DNA from: Echinicola pacifica DSM 19836
GTDB taxonomy: Bacteria; Bacteroidota; Bacteroidia; Cytophagales; Cyclobacteriaceae
Assembly: GCF_000373245.1 (NCBI RefSeq)
Contig: NZ_KB890739.1
Location: 286,441 to 350,440, forward strand
Direction of reading: 5' to 3'
DNA length: 64,000 bases
Shown: positions 19,135-27,409 of the stretch, piece by piece
Numbering within the stretch: position 1 is the first letter of the stretch
How the letters are laid out: the number at the start of each line of letters is the position of its first letter
The notes under the pieces: generated by a model
What the model was told of the DNA's origin: nothing
Databases searched by the model: none
What the model saw: the letters and a program-made list of their open reading frames with translations, nothing else
Made by a program: the position numbers and the translations under genes

Positions 19135-20274
19135 ATGAAAAAAGCACTTACTTTATTAATGGCTGTTTTATTACTAGCCAGTTGCTCAGGCAATAAAGAG
19201 CAGCAAACCGGTACTGAAGAGAAGGTAGCGGCCAAAATCCCTGTGCATGCATGGATGGGCGGATTTAATGACAAATCAGAAGAAGAGATCAGAGAGAAGT
19301 TTACCGAATTTAAGGAGCATGGCATCGATGCATTGATGTATAATGGTGGCCATCATCCGGAAGATTATAAGAAAGTAGGCAAAATTGCCAAGGAATTAGG
19401 GCTTGGTTTTCATGCTTGGATTCCTACCATGGTGCAGCATAAGACGGACGAGCTGAAGGCAGAGTGGTATGCGGTAAACCGAAATGGAGAGTCAGCATTG
19501 GAGAAGCCAGCCTATGTGGCTCATTATACTTTCTTGTGTCCAAACAAAGAGGGAACGTATAATTTCCTTAAAAATATGTACACCAAAGTCGCTCAAGTGG
19601 AAGAGGTAGATGCCATTCATTTGGATTATATCCGTTTCCCTGATGTGATCCTGGCTAGAGGCCTTTGGGATAAATATGGCTTAACTATGGACCAGGAATT
19701 TCCTCAGTTTGATTATTGCTATTGTGATGACTGTACAGGTGATTTCAAAGAGAAAACTGGCATAGACATCAAGACTGTAGAGGATGCTACCCAGGTGCAG
19801 GAATGGAAGCAATACCGATATGACCTTATCACTAGCATCGTGAATCGTCTCGCGGATGTCGTGCATGCAGAAGGAAAAGAAATCAATGCGGCAGTATTTC
19901 CTGGGCCACATTCCGTAGCCATGAAATTGGTGCGTCAGGAGTGGGACAAATGGAACCTGGATGCTGTATTCCCAATGAACTATAATGACTTCTATCTGGA
20001 GGACACCAAGTGGATTGGTGAGATTACCAAGGAAGAAGTAGCATCGGTAAACGGTGAGCGCCCAATATTTAGTGGCTTATTTATCTGCCCTAACCCTGAA
20101 AAGAAAGCTGAAATAGCCGATCCTGAAGGTCATGGTCTTCTGCCAAGTGAACTTGGTGCGGCCATTAAAGAATCTATGGACAATGGCGCAACAGGCATTT
20201 GCCTATTTACTCCGGGTCGTATGACTGATGAGCATTGGGTAGAGCTTAAGAAGGCCATTTATCCGACGAAGTAA
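19135..20274 (+). CDS. GHL10-like putative glycosyl hydrolase lipoprotein
   Basis: The 379-residue protein has a lipoprotein signal peptide with Cys17 as the lipidated residue (LLASC). The remainder is a TIM-barrel-like domain with the DYIRFP motif at residues 164-169 that is typical of the GHL10 (YngK-like) group, plus a CYCDDC cluster shortly after it. Members are assumed to act on surface or cell-wall glycans; the substrate is unknown. It is a single gene with its own strong terminator 127 bases downstream. Its place far from the glycan-use region argues against a role there. Confidence 0.75.
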   Translation: MKKALTLLMAVLLLASCSGNKEQQTGTEEKVAAKIPVHAWMGGFNDKSEEEIREKFTEFKEHGIDALMYNGGHHPEDYKKVGKIAKELGLGFHAWIPTMVQHKTDELKAEWYAVNRNGESALEKPAYVAHYTFLCPNKEGTYNFLKNMYTKVAQVEEVDAIHLDYIRFPDVILARGLWDKYGLTMDQEFPQFDYCYCDDCTGDFKEKTGIDIKTVEDATQVQEWKQYRYDLITSIVNRLADVVHAEGKEINAAVFPGPHSVAMKLVRQEWDKWNLDAVFPMNYNDFYLEDTKWIGEITKEEVASVNGERPIFSGLFICPNPEKKAEIADPEGHGLLPSELGAAIKESMDNGATGICLFTPGRMTDEHWVELKKAIYPTK

Positions 20275-20806
20275 TCATAATCAAGGCGCAAGGCCTGAGA
20301 GACTTCTGGTCTAATAGGTTTATAGTCTCCTTATTTTTGATGATGATTTTCTAGAGAACCAAAGTGATTCCTTCTACTAATAGTTAGAGTAGTCGAAATA
20401 GAAAGAGATGGCTTTTGCCATCTCTTTTTTTTTATACTCTTTTTGATTCTTAAATCATATCCATTAGTGAATGGACGTATTTTCCTATGAATATCGAAGG
20501 CGATTTCCTCATGTGCTCGTGTGGTTTTGGCAGAGCCAATTGGCCAATAGTGATTAGCTAAAATGCTAGGCTATAAGCACCGGGGAATAGCTACTTACCC
20601 ATCCAAACCTTTAATCCAGCCCTATAATCCTTTATAATCACCTATGAGGATGGGATGGAGGAGGAGTAAAGCAATCCCATGCTCCGAAGCAGAAATCACT
20701 TCACCTCAATTACCGGTGTGTTCTTTGAATTAAATTCTGGAAATTCAACTGATAAGCCACCACCAAATGCATATTAATAGAAACCTATGGTTAGAGTTGT
20801 TTTCAT
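20275..20806. other. Gene-free interval between convergent lipoprotein genes
   Basis: It holds the terminator at 20402-20433 and otherwise no open frame, RNA gene or repeat that I can support. The last 100 bases before the minus-strand lipoprotein gene contain no clear hairpin. Confidence 0.6.
20402..20433 (+). terminator. Strong intrinsic terminator
   Basis: A perfect 11-bp stem (20402-20412 with 20417-20427), a TTTT loop and a run of nine T. It serves the GHL10-like gene. The preceding strand is A-rich, so it might also work in the other direction. Confidence 0.88.
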
Positions 20807-21193
20807 TTATTTGAAATTATCCGCCTGGACGCTGATTTTATCCAAATAGGTGGTGATTGTAAAGTCCCTATGGATCATGGCGCCCGGGTAAGATACTCTG
20901 TAATAAGCCACCGTGTCCCGAATATCTTTGTTGTCAACTAATCCACAGATTATATGACCATCACCAGTACCTAAGTTTGGCTTCCACTTTTGATTTATGG
21001 TTGTACCATTTTCGGGGAGATGAATAACCAGAGAGTCGATAACCCTATTTTGTGAGTAATCTGTGGTCAGAACGTACAGTAAAACTTCTCCAGTAGTACT
21101 ATTTGCTTTAAAATTGATTTCCGGATTCCTGTCTTCATTTCCTGAAATGCAGGAAAAACATAGGATTGCCATTGAAATGATAATCAGTCTCAT
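20807..21193 (-). CDS. Small hypothetical lipoprotein
   Basis: No family is recognised. The 128-residue product has a short lipoprotein signal peptide (LIIISMAILCFSC, likely Cys15) followed by a polar, beta-rich domain of about 110 residues with no Cys-rich or catalytic motif except one Cys in the second half (IICGLVDN). It stands alone between two gene-free stretches with convergent and divergent neighbours and has no visible terminator. The signal peptide supports it being a real gene. Confidence 0.6.
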   Translation of the reverse strand: MRLIIISMAILCFSCISGNEDRNPEINFKANSTTGEVLLYVLTTDYSQNRVIDSLVIHLPENGTTINQKWKPNLGTGDGHIICGLVDNKDIRDTVAYYRVSYPGAMIHRDFTITTYLDKISVQADNFK

Positions 21194-21942
21194 ATTTTTT
21201 TTAGTTGTAAGTCAATAAAAAGTTCAGTTTATTCCTCCACAGCACATTTTATCAGCTACAGATTTTTATTTAATAGCAATGATCGGGAAAATATTGACAA
21301 ATCACAAAGTCCTGATAGTGAGTAGGTTGTAAGGTGGTTATAATAGGTTTTTGTTACTTGTTTTAGGAGGTAAAATGGTAAGAATAGCCAGGCTTAGATT
21401 GTGGATTTAGTCTGTTCTTCCATTCCCAGGTTTGATTTAGGCAATGGAATGGTGTTGGCTTGATGCTATTTTAGACTTGCATAAGCTGGCCCTACTCGCG
21501 GATTAGTTCTCTGATGAGCTAAAAAAGATAGGCTTGACATTGCGATTACTAGCAATGGATAAGGTTCTAACCAGAATGGGGATTTCCCTATAAAGGGGTA
21601 GAGATAAGGCCGTGCTAGAGTAAGGTGTTTATATTTCTAAAACTATGGGGAGCATAGGTTCTATATTCTTGGAAATAGCTCTGTTTATTTCTGAGGAAGA
21701 TACTAAGTACAGGAATATCAGAAGGATATGGGACCATTGGCAAGTGGTCATTATGTTTATTTGATAATAGAAACGATTGAATTGGATAATAGTGATTCGT
21801 GGAAAAATCTGTAACTTTGTAAACGTATAATTAGTTGTCATACTAATTATTTAAAGGAACAATTGATTAAGGTAAATCAGTGGCCAAGTGCTTTTTTCGG
21901 GAGTGTTTCTGGATTTAGTGGCCTAAATAGCAACCCATAACT
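21194..21942. other. 749-base gene-free interval
   Basis: No convincing coding frame, tRNA or repeat. The right end contains the promoter candidate and hairpin of the SDR gene. The middle part (about 21300-21620) reads like decayed sequence with many stop codons in every frame. Confidence 0.5.
21812..21850 (+). promoter_or_regulatory. Promoter candidate and leader hairpin of the SDR-ispG operon
   Basis: TAACTTTG at 21812-21819 matches the Bacteroidota -7 consensus TAnnTTTG. No clean -33 TTG box is found at the usual distance. Directly downstream, 21827-21835 pairs with 21842-21850 (9 bp, six-base loop), placing a dyad at the expected transcript start; it could be an operator. The leader would be about 115 bases. 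Confidence 0.4.
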
Positions 21943-22647
21943 ATGTCCCAAAATATTATAGTAACTGGAGGAACAAAGGGAATCGGCAAGGAAATCATCA
22001 GGCGTTTTGCGCGAGAGGGATTTTCGATTTTCACCTGCTCTAGAAGCGAGGAAGATCTGAAGCTGTTGGCGGAGGAAATAAGGAGTGATTTTCCTGAGGT
22101 CAGGATACATACCAAGGTGGCGGACTTGTCTAAGAAGGAGGAGGTAATTGCCTTTTCGCAAGCGGTGAAGGCGGTATTTATTCCTGATGTATTGGTAAAT
22201 AATACGGGGGTGTTTCTACCTGGAGCGATCCATGACGAACCCGATGGAAACCTGGAGCTGATGATGCAGACCAATTTATACAGTGCTTATTATTTGCTGC
22301 GTGCCTTTGCTCAGGAGATGATAGCGCGTAAGTCGGGGCATGTATTCTCCATTGGCTCTATCGCGGGTCTTACAGCCTACGCCAATGGGGGCAGTTATGC
22401 CATTTCAAAATGGGCCATGCTAGGGATGACCAAGTGTCTGCGCCAGGAGCTTATGCCTTTTGGTATCAAGGTGACTTCTGTGCTGCCCGGTGCTACTTTT
22501 ACGGCCAGCTGGGAAGGAGTGGATATCCCGGAGGAGCGATTTATGAAAGCGACGGATGTCGCCGAGTCAGTTTGGTCAGCCTATAACCTTTCTGCCCATT
22601 CTGTTGTTGAAGAGATAGTGATCAGGCCTCAATTAGGAGATTTATAA
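21943..22647 (+). CDS. Short-chain dehydrogenase/reductase (classical SDR)
   Basis: The 234-residue protein shows the classical SDR signature: the nucleotide-binding motif TGGTKGIG at residues 8-15, NNTG at 86-89, and the catalytic Ser139, Tyr152 and Lys156 (YAISK). It should use NAD(P)H to reduce or oxidise a carbonyl/alcohol substrate, with a cytoplasmic location. The substrate is not predictable; classes such as 3-oxoacyl-ACP or sepiapterin-type reductases look similar at this level. It lies 11 bases upstream of ispG, so the two are probably co-transcribed. Confidence 0.88.
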   Translation: MSQNIIVTGGTKGIGKEIIRRFAREGFSIFTCSRSEEDLKLLAEEIRSDFPEVRIHTKVADLSKKEEVIAFSQAVKAVFIPDVLVNNTGVFLPGAIHDEPDGNLELMMQTNLYSAYYLLRAFAQEMIARKSGHVFSIGSIAGLTAYANGGSYAISKWAMLGMTKCLRQELMPFGIKVTSVLPGATFTASWEGVDIPEERFMKATDVAESVWSAYNLSAHSVVEEIVIRPQLGDL

Positions 22648-22658
22648 TTGAAATTACG

Positions 22659-24647
22659 ATGGAACTTAAAGATTCGAATATAAATACATTGAATTATTGT
22701 GATAGTTTAATTCGCTATTCACGCCGCAGGACCATTCCAGTGAAAGTGGGCGGGCTGTATATAGGTGGTGAGCATCCGATCGTGGTGCAGTCCATGACGA
22801 CCAAAGACACCATGGATACGGAGGGCTCCATAGAGGAGTGCATCCGCATGATCGAAAGTGGCTGTGAATTGATCCGTATTACGGCTCCCAGCATCAAGGA
22901 GGCGGAGAATCTTAGAAATATAAAAGCCGGATTGGCTAAGCGGGGATACCATGTTCCCTTAGTGGCGGACATCCATTTCACCCCAAACGCCGCGGAGATT
23001 GCCGCGCAGATTGTCGAAAAAGTCCGCATCAATCCGGGAAATTATGCAGACAAGAAAAAATTTGAAGAAATAGAATATACCGATGAAAGCTATCAAGCGG
23101 AGCTGGACCGGATTCGCGAGCGCTTTTTGCCCTTGGTGAATATCTGCAAGGAGCATGGTACCGCCATGCGTATCGGTACAAACCACGGGTCCCTGTCTGA
23201 TCGGATCATGAGCAGATATGGCGATACCCCCTTAGGGATGGTGGAGTCAGCATTGGAATTTCTGAGAATCTGTGAGGACGAAAACTACCATGATATCGTC
23301 ATCTCTATGAAATCTTCCAATACTCAGGTGATGGTGCAAGCCTATCGTCTGCTGGTGCAAAAGCTGGATGAAGGTGGGTTTAAGCCTTATCCCCTGCACT
23401 TAGGAGTGACAGAAGCGGGTGATGGTGAAGATGGTAGGGTGAAGTCGGCCGTGGGCATTGGTACCTTGCTTGAGGATGGACTTGGGGACACCGTAAGGGT
23501 TTCCTTGACGGAGGATCCAGAGCTGGAGGCTCCCGTAGCGCGTGCTTTGGTGGATCGCTATACGGTCAGACCTGGACATGCCCCCATTCGGGATTTGACT
23601 CACTATCCTCTAAATCCTTATGAATACCAAAAGCGATCGACTCATGAGGTGGTTAATTTTGGCGGAGCCAACGTGCCAAGGGTAATTACTGATATCTCCA
23701 CTCTCGCAGCGTTGACCGAAAAGGAGCTGAGGAATGTGGGGCATTTTTACTTACCTGAATTGGATAAGTGGAAGATGAATGACCAGGGCTGTGACTATAT
23801 CTATTCCGGCGACCAGCCGATTCCTTTTATGCTGCCCAATGGCCTGAAAGAAATAGTCAATCTGAAGGCTTGGACCGCACTTGAGGATCATGAAAATAAA
23901 CTTCCTGCCTATACTTTGGAGGAATTTACCTCCGCCACCTCCTTCCATTCAAAAATAAACTTTCTGAAGTTAGAAGATGTTGAGGTAGAGGCTGCCGTGA
24001 AGGCTTTGGCGGGGCGCAAAGATGTGGTGATTATCTTGTCTAGCAAAAACAAACATACTATGGCCGCCCTGAGGCGTGCTTATATTACTCTGATTAATCA
24101 TGAAATCACCGCCCCAGTGGTTTCCGAAGTTGGATATCAACTGCAAGATGCTGACCATACGATGCTATTTGCTGCGACCGACCTTGGCGGCTTATTGATC
24201 GATGGCCTTGGTGATGGCGTCATGCTGGGCCTAGAAGCCAAGGGGCAGCAGAGCCGCGAGGAAATGTTGGAGACTGTCAAATTGCATAACTCCGTAAGCT
24301 TTGGGGTGCTTCAGGCCGCTCGTACTCGAATGTCTAAGACGGAATATATCTCTTGCCCTTCCTGTGGAAGGACCTTATTTGACCTTCAGGAGACCACCGC
24401 CATGATTCGCCAGCGTACTGATCACCTGAAAGGGGTGAAGATTGGTATCATGGGATGCATCGTGAATGGCCCGGGAGAAATGGCTGATGCCGACTATGGC
24501 TATGTCGGTTCGGGCAAAGGAAAAATCACCCTTTATAAGGGAAAAGAGGTCATGAAAAGATCCGTGCCTTCGGAGCAAGCAGTGGATGAACTTATTGAGA
24601 TCATCCGACAAGGTGGCCAGTGGATCGAACCGGAATCGGTGGAATAG
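22659..24647 (+). CDS. ispG: 4-hydroxy-3-methylbut-2-enyl diphosphate synthase, long form
   Basis: IspG converts methylerythritol cyclodiphosphate to HMBPP in the MEP isoprenoid pathway, using a [4Fe-4S] cluster. The 662-residue protein is the long form with an extra domain (roughly residues 300-540) between the TIM-barrel and the cluster domain, as in other Bacteroidota, Chlamydiae and plants; the short form has about 370 residues. Cluster ligands are Cys566, Cys569, Cys600 and Glu607 (GCIVNGPGE). It follows the SDR gene by 11 bases. Isoprenoids also feed the farnesyl group used by CtaB in this window. Confidence 0.96.
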   Translation: MELKDSNINTLNYCDSLIRYSRRRTIPVKVGGLYIGGEHPIVVQSMTTKDTMDTEGSIEECIRMIESGCELIRITAPSIKEAENLRNIKAGLAKRGYHVPLVADIHFTPNAAEIAAQIVEKVRINPGNYADKKKFEEIEYTDESYQAELDRIRERFLPLVNICKEHGTAMRIGTNHGSLSDRIMSRYGDTPLGMVESALEFLRICEDENYHDIVISMKSSNTQVMVQAYRLLVQKLDEGGFKPYPLHLGVTEAGDGEDGRVKSAVGIGTLLEDGLGDTVRVSLTEDPELEAPVARALVDRYTVRPGHAPIRDLTHYPLNPYEYQKRSTHEVVNFGGANVPRVITDISTLAALTEKELRNVGHFYLPELDKWKMNDQGCDYIYSGDQPIPFMLPNGLKEIVNLKAWTALEDHENKLPAYTLEEFTSATSFHSKINFLKLEDVEVEAAVKALAGRKDVVIILSSKNKHTMAALRRAYITLINHEITAPVVSEVGYQLQDADHTMLFAATDLGGLLIDGLGDGVMLGLEAKGQQSREEMLETVKLHNSVSFGVLQAARTRMSKTEYISCPSCGRTLFDLQETTAMIRQRTDHLKGVKIGIMGCIVNGPGEMADADYGYVGSGKGKITLYKGKEVMKRSVPSEQAVDELIEIIRQGGQWIEPESVE

Positions 24648-24704
24648 ATTGCTGAGCTCATTTTAAAATGCCCCAAATCCATTTATTATAAAAATTAGCA
24701 TATC

Positions 24705-24896
24705 ATGGGAGATAATAAATTTAAAGAGTTTTTCCAGTTGGGTGCCGTAGGCAATTACTTCATTCGAGTATTTCAGAAACCTGACCCAAATCAGAAATCT
24801 AATTTTAACCTACGAATGATGCATGGGATCAATAAGATATCAATTTTGGTATTTATGGGGGCCCTTATCATTTGGTTGGTAAGAAGATTTATGTAA
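24705..24896 (+). CDS. Small membrane protein (DUF6728-like)
   Basis: This 63-residue protein begins with a soluble, aromatic-rich part (FKEFFQLGAVGNYF), then a conserved-looking NFNLRMMHGINKISI segment and one C-terminal membrane helix (about residues 44-60) with basic end. I recall this pattern from short Bacteroidota proteins grouped as DUF6728, but the assignment is from memory and the function is unknown. It lies 57 bases after ispG and 34 before the YjbR-like gene. Confidence 0.65.
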   Translation: MGDNKFKEFFQLGAVGNYFIRVFQKPDPNQKSNFNLRMMHGINKISILVFMGALIIWLVRRFM

Positions 24897-24930
24897 ATGA
24901 ATCTGGCGGCTCTTAAAAAGTAATAGCACT

Positions 24931-25281
24931 ATGGATATTGAGTATTTCAGAAATTACTGTTTAAGTAAACCTTCCGCAACAGAGGACACCCCTTTTGATG
25001 CGAATACCTTGTGTTTTAAGGTGGGAGGGAAGATTTTTGCGATTATTAATATTGAAGTATTCGAAAGTGTAAATCTAAAATGTGATCCTGAAAGGGCCAT
25101 AGAGCTTAGGGAACAGTATAATGGGGTCCTGCCAGGCTATCATATGAATAAGAAACATTGGAATACCGTCTCCTTTGGGGCGGATGTTCCTGATCCAAGG
25201 GTCTTAGAAATGGTGGATCATTCCTACGAACTGGTTTTTGCCAGTCTATCCAAAAACCAAAAAGCAGCATTGGGATTATGA
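24931..25281 (+). CDS. MmcQ/YjbR family protein
   Basis: The 116-residue protein fits the MmcQ/YjbR (CyaY-like fold) family from its length, the N-terminal YCLSKPSATEDTPF segment, the central FKVGGKIFA strand and the C-terminal HMNKKHWNTVSF motif. Members are sometimes called DNA-binding, but a role is not established. The last four bases (ATGA) overlap the start of the ABC ATPase gene, so they are translationally coupled. Confidence 0.85.
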   Translation: MDIEYFRNYCLSKPSATEDTPFDANTLCFKVGGKIFAIINIEVFESVNLKCDPERAIELREQYNGVLPGYHMNKKHWNTVSFGADVPDPRVLEMVDHSYELVFASLSKNQKAALGL

Positions 25282-26234
25282 GTTTTTTGAAGGTCACCGA
25301 GCTAAGCAAGCATTATAATAATACTCATAAGGCACTGGAAAACTTCAGCCTCCAACTTCCCAAAGGAGGGATACTGTCCATGGTCGGCGAGAGTGGCTCT
25401 GGTAAGAGCTCACTCCTACGGATCATCGCAGGCCTAGAGGTCCAAAGTGCTGGCCTCGTCCATCTGGGAGATCAGAAGATCCTCAACCCCGACCAAAAAC
25501 TAGTGGCGGGCTATGATGAAATCCAGTTGATCCATCAGGAGTATAAGCTATATCCCAATTCCACCGTGGAGGAGAATATTGCTCGACCCTTATTATTATA
25601 CGACAAAGCCTACCAAAAAGAAAGAACAGAAACCTTGCTCTCCATGCTACGGCTGCAGGACCATCGCAATAAGAAACCGCGTCAGCTCTCCGGTGGGCAG
25701 CAGCAAAAGGTGGCTATTGCCCGGGCATTGAGCATAGAGCCGGAGGTGCTCCTTTTGGATGAGCCTTTTAGCAGCCTGGACGTGATTCAGAAGCGTATAT
25801 TGATCGAGGAGCTTAAGGATATCTTTGAAGAACTTAAGGTAACCGTGATCTTTGTCACTCATGAGGTGGAGGATGCCATGCTGATGAGCGAAGACCTGGT
25901 GGTGATTCAAAAAGGCGAAATAGTACAGCAGGGCAAGGCCCAGGAATTGGTGGAGCAGCCGGCAAGTGAATATGTCGCCCGCCTTTTTGGTTTCTTGAAT
26001 AAAATCCCAAAAATGGATAATACCTTCATTCGTCCCATCGATATACGTGTAAGCGCCAAGGGCGAGCTAATGGGGAAAGTCCTTAGCAAGCAGTATTTGC
26101 TTCAATACAACCTTCTCAAAGTGGAAGTGGCGGATGAGGTATGGCGCATCGTCGATTTCCAGCGAGCCCTGACTATTGGCGAATCGATAGGTTTGGATTT
26201 TGATGAATCTAATTTTTTGAAGTTTAAGGCATAA
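25278..26234 (+). CDS. ABC transporter ATP-binding protein without adjacent permease
   Basis: The 318-residue protein has an intact ABC ATPase domain: Walker A GESGSGKSS at residues 37-45, signature LSGGQ at 137-141, Walker B LLLDEP at 158-163 and the switch His195. Residues 240-318 form an extra C-terminal domain of the kind seen in importer ATPases (MalK/PotA/FbpC-like regulatory or TOBE part). Import of an unknown solute or ion is a guess, since no permease or binding protein is next to it. It overlaps the YjbR-like gene by four bases. Confidence 0.85.
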   Translation: MSFLKVTELSKHYNNTHKALENFSLQLPKGGILSMVGESGSGKSSLLRIIAGLEVQSAGLVHLGDQKILNPDQKLVAGYDEIQLIHQEYKLYPNSTVEENIARPLLLYDKAYQKERTETLLSMLRLQDHRNKKPRQLSGGQQQKVAIARALSIEPEVLLLDEPFSSLDVIQKRILIEELKDIFEELKVTVIFVTHEVEDAMLMSEDLVVIQKGEIVQQGKAQELVEQPASEYVARLFGFLNKIPKMDNTFIRPIDIRVSAKGELMGKVLSKQYLLQYNLLKVEVADEVWRIVDFQRALTIGESIGLDFDESNFLKFKA

Positions 26235-26363
26235 ATAGGCCATTAGTTTCTGTTAACAAGGGTTTTTGCCCAAAAAAAGGATGTTCTTATTGTAGTGCTC
26301 CGCCTGTTTCTATCGCTTTGGGATAGGATCGATGGGAGGAAGGTCGAAAAATAATTAGGGTAT

Positions 26364-26387
26364 AGGCCACGAGTATTCCCGTGGCCT
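26364..26387. terminator. Hairpin between convergent genes
   Basis: A perfect 8-bp GC-rich stem (26364-26371 with 26380-26387) with an 8-base loop lies between the ABC gene and the SlyD-like gene. The nearest T run on the plus strand starts about 9 bases later, so termination is uncertain. Confidence 0.4.
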
Positions 26388-26496
26388 GGTATATGTGTTT
26401 TTTATTAGCAGGAAATTGAATTTACCCTAATTATAATAGAGCGCGGCCCTATCGGCGTACCTAAGGAAAGCAAAAACCTGCCTGATGCAAATGAAT

Positions 26497-27015
26497 TTAA
26501 TGCTGATGTCCATTGACCCCGTGCACGTGGCCATGAGCGATTTCTTCGGCAGTGGCTTCACGAACTTCCAATACTTCTCCGTCAAAATGCAGTTTGAAGC
26601 TTACCAAAGGATGATTAAAATCTAAGAGCAGCTGATCTCCCAGGTCTTTCAATACCTTAGCCTGCATAGGATAGCCATCTTCATCCACTAGCGGTAGGAA
26701 GTTGCCCTCTTGAAGCATTTCGGGTTTGAATCCACGCTCTTCAGTGAGTTGTGCTTTTTCGATATCTACGATCAATTCATCATCGGCAGGACCATAGGCC
26801 TCGTCCACCTCCAGGATAAACTGGAACGTATCCCCCTGCTGCTTATTGGCGAGCAGTGTTTCGAATTTCTCTGGCAGGCCACTATTGCCATAAATAAAGT
26901 AAAAAGGGTCTTCATTGTCCCGAACTTCCACGCTGAAGGGAGCTGATTCTTCCTCTTCCTTGCTTACTTTTAATTCATATGTGAGGCCAACGACCTTGTT
27001 TTGGGATATTTCCAT
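26497..27015 (-). CDS. SlyD-like FKBP-type peptidyl-prolyl isomerase
   Basis: It should catalyse prolyl cis-trans isomerisation and hold folding proteins in the cytoplasm. The 172-residue product has the split FKBP domain with the insert-in-flap part and the SlyD-type motif FNHPL followed by VREATAEEIAHGHVHG; the tail is His-rich (HGHVHGVNGHQH) and likely binds nickel or zinc. A longer frame starts at a TTG (27039), but that TTG is part of a promoter box, so the ATG at 27015 is chosen. It is monocistronic, convergent with the ABC gene. Confidence 0.9.
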   Translation of the reverse strand: MEISQNKVVGLTYELKVSKEEEESAPFSVEVRDNEDPFYFIYGNSGLPEKFETLLANKQQGDTFQFILEVDEAYGPADDELIVDIEKAQLTEERGFKPEMLQEGNFLPLVDEDGYPMQAKVLKDLGDQLLLDFNHPLVSFKLHFDGEVLEVREATAEEIAHGHVHGVNGHQH

Positions 27016-27036
27016 GGTGTATTCTTTTGTGTCAAG

Positions 27037-27067
27037 CAAATATAAGTGACTCCCTCACCGCCTCCAA
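27037..27067 (-). promoter_or_regulatory. Promoter of the SlyD-like gene
   Basis: Read on the minus strand: TTG (27065-27067), 20 bases, then TATATTTG (27044-27037), a good match to the Bacteroidota TTG-N19/21-TAnnTTTG promoter. The predicted transcript start lies only about 15 bases before the ATG at 27015. Confidence 0.6.
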
Positions 27068-27353
27068 GTTTTTGGAACCATTATGGCCGCTCCTTATTCG
27101 ATATAATACTAATTCATCTGAATTTAAGAGACCTCTTCCTATGGGGGATTTCCATTTGGCACACTAAAAATAATGTCAGCACCCATTCCCATGCCAGAGC
27201 CTATGCTGTATTAGCTAAGCTTAATAGAAGTACCTTAAAAATGCTAAAGCCACAAAACCAACCATTCGGAATCGGTAATCGAGGGAGTTTTGACAAATGG
27301 AAATAGAGATTGTTTATCAAGGTCACTTCGCCTGAAGGCTGGAATAGCTAGTA

Positions 27354-27386
27354 ACAAAAAAAGGCTGGAGATTTTTCCAGCCTTTT
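27354..27386 (-). terminator. Intrinsic terminator of leuS
   Basis: An 11-bp perfect stem (27359-27369 with 27376-27386), six-base loop, and on the minus strand a run of T after the hairpin. It starts 23 bases past the leuS stop codon. Confidence 0.85.
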
Positions 27387-27409
27387 AAGAAGGTATGTTT
27401 TTGTAGTTT

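Larger units (their letters stand above)
27016..27409. other. Interval between slyD-like gene and leuS
   Basis: It holds the promoter of the SlyD-like gene at the left and the leuS terminator at the right. A plus-strand frame in the middle (27046-27306) has no start signal and a composition unlike a protein, so I do not call it. Confidence 0.5.

Noticed and set aside
21629-21841. 70-codon minus-strand frame in the gene-free stretch before the SDR gene
   Set aside because: No signal peptide, no start signal, composition of random AT-rich sequence.
27046-27306. Plus-strand frame of 86 codons between the SlyD-like gene and leuS
   Set aside because: No start signal, unlikely composition, and it overlaps the opposite-strand promoter.
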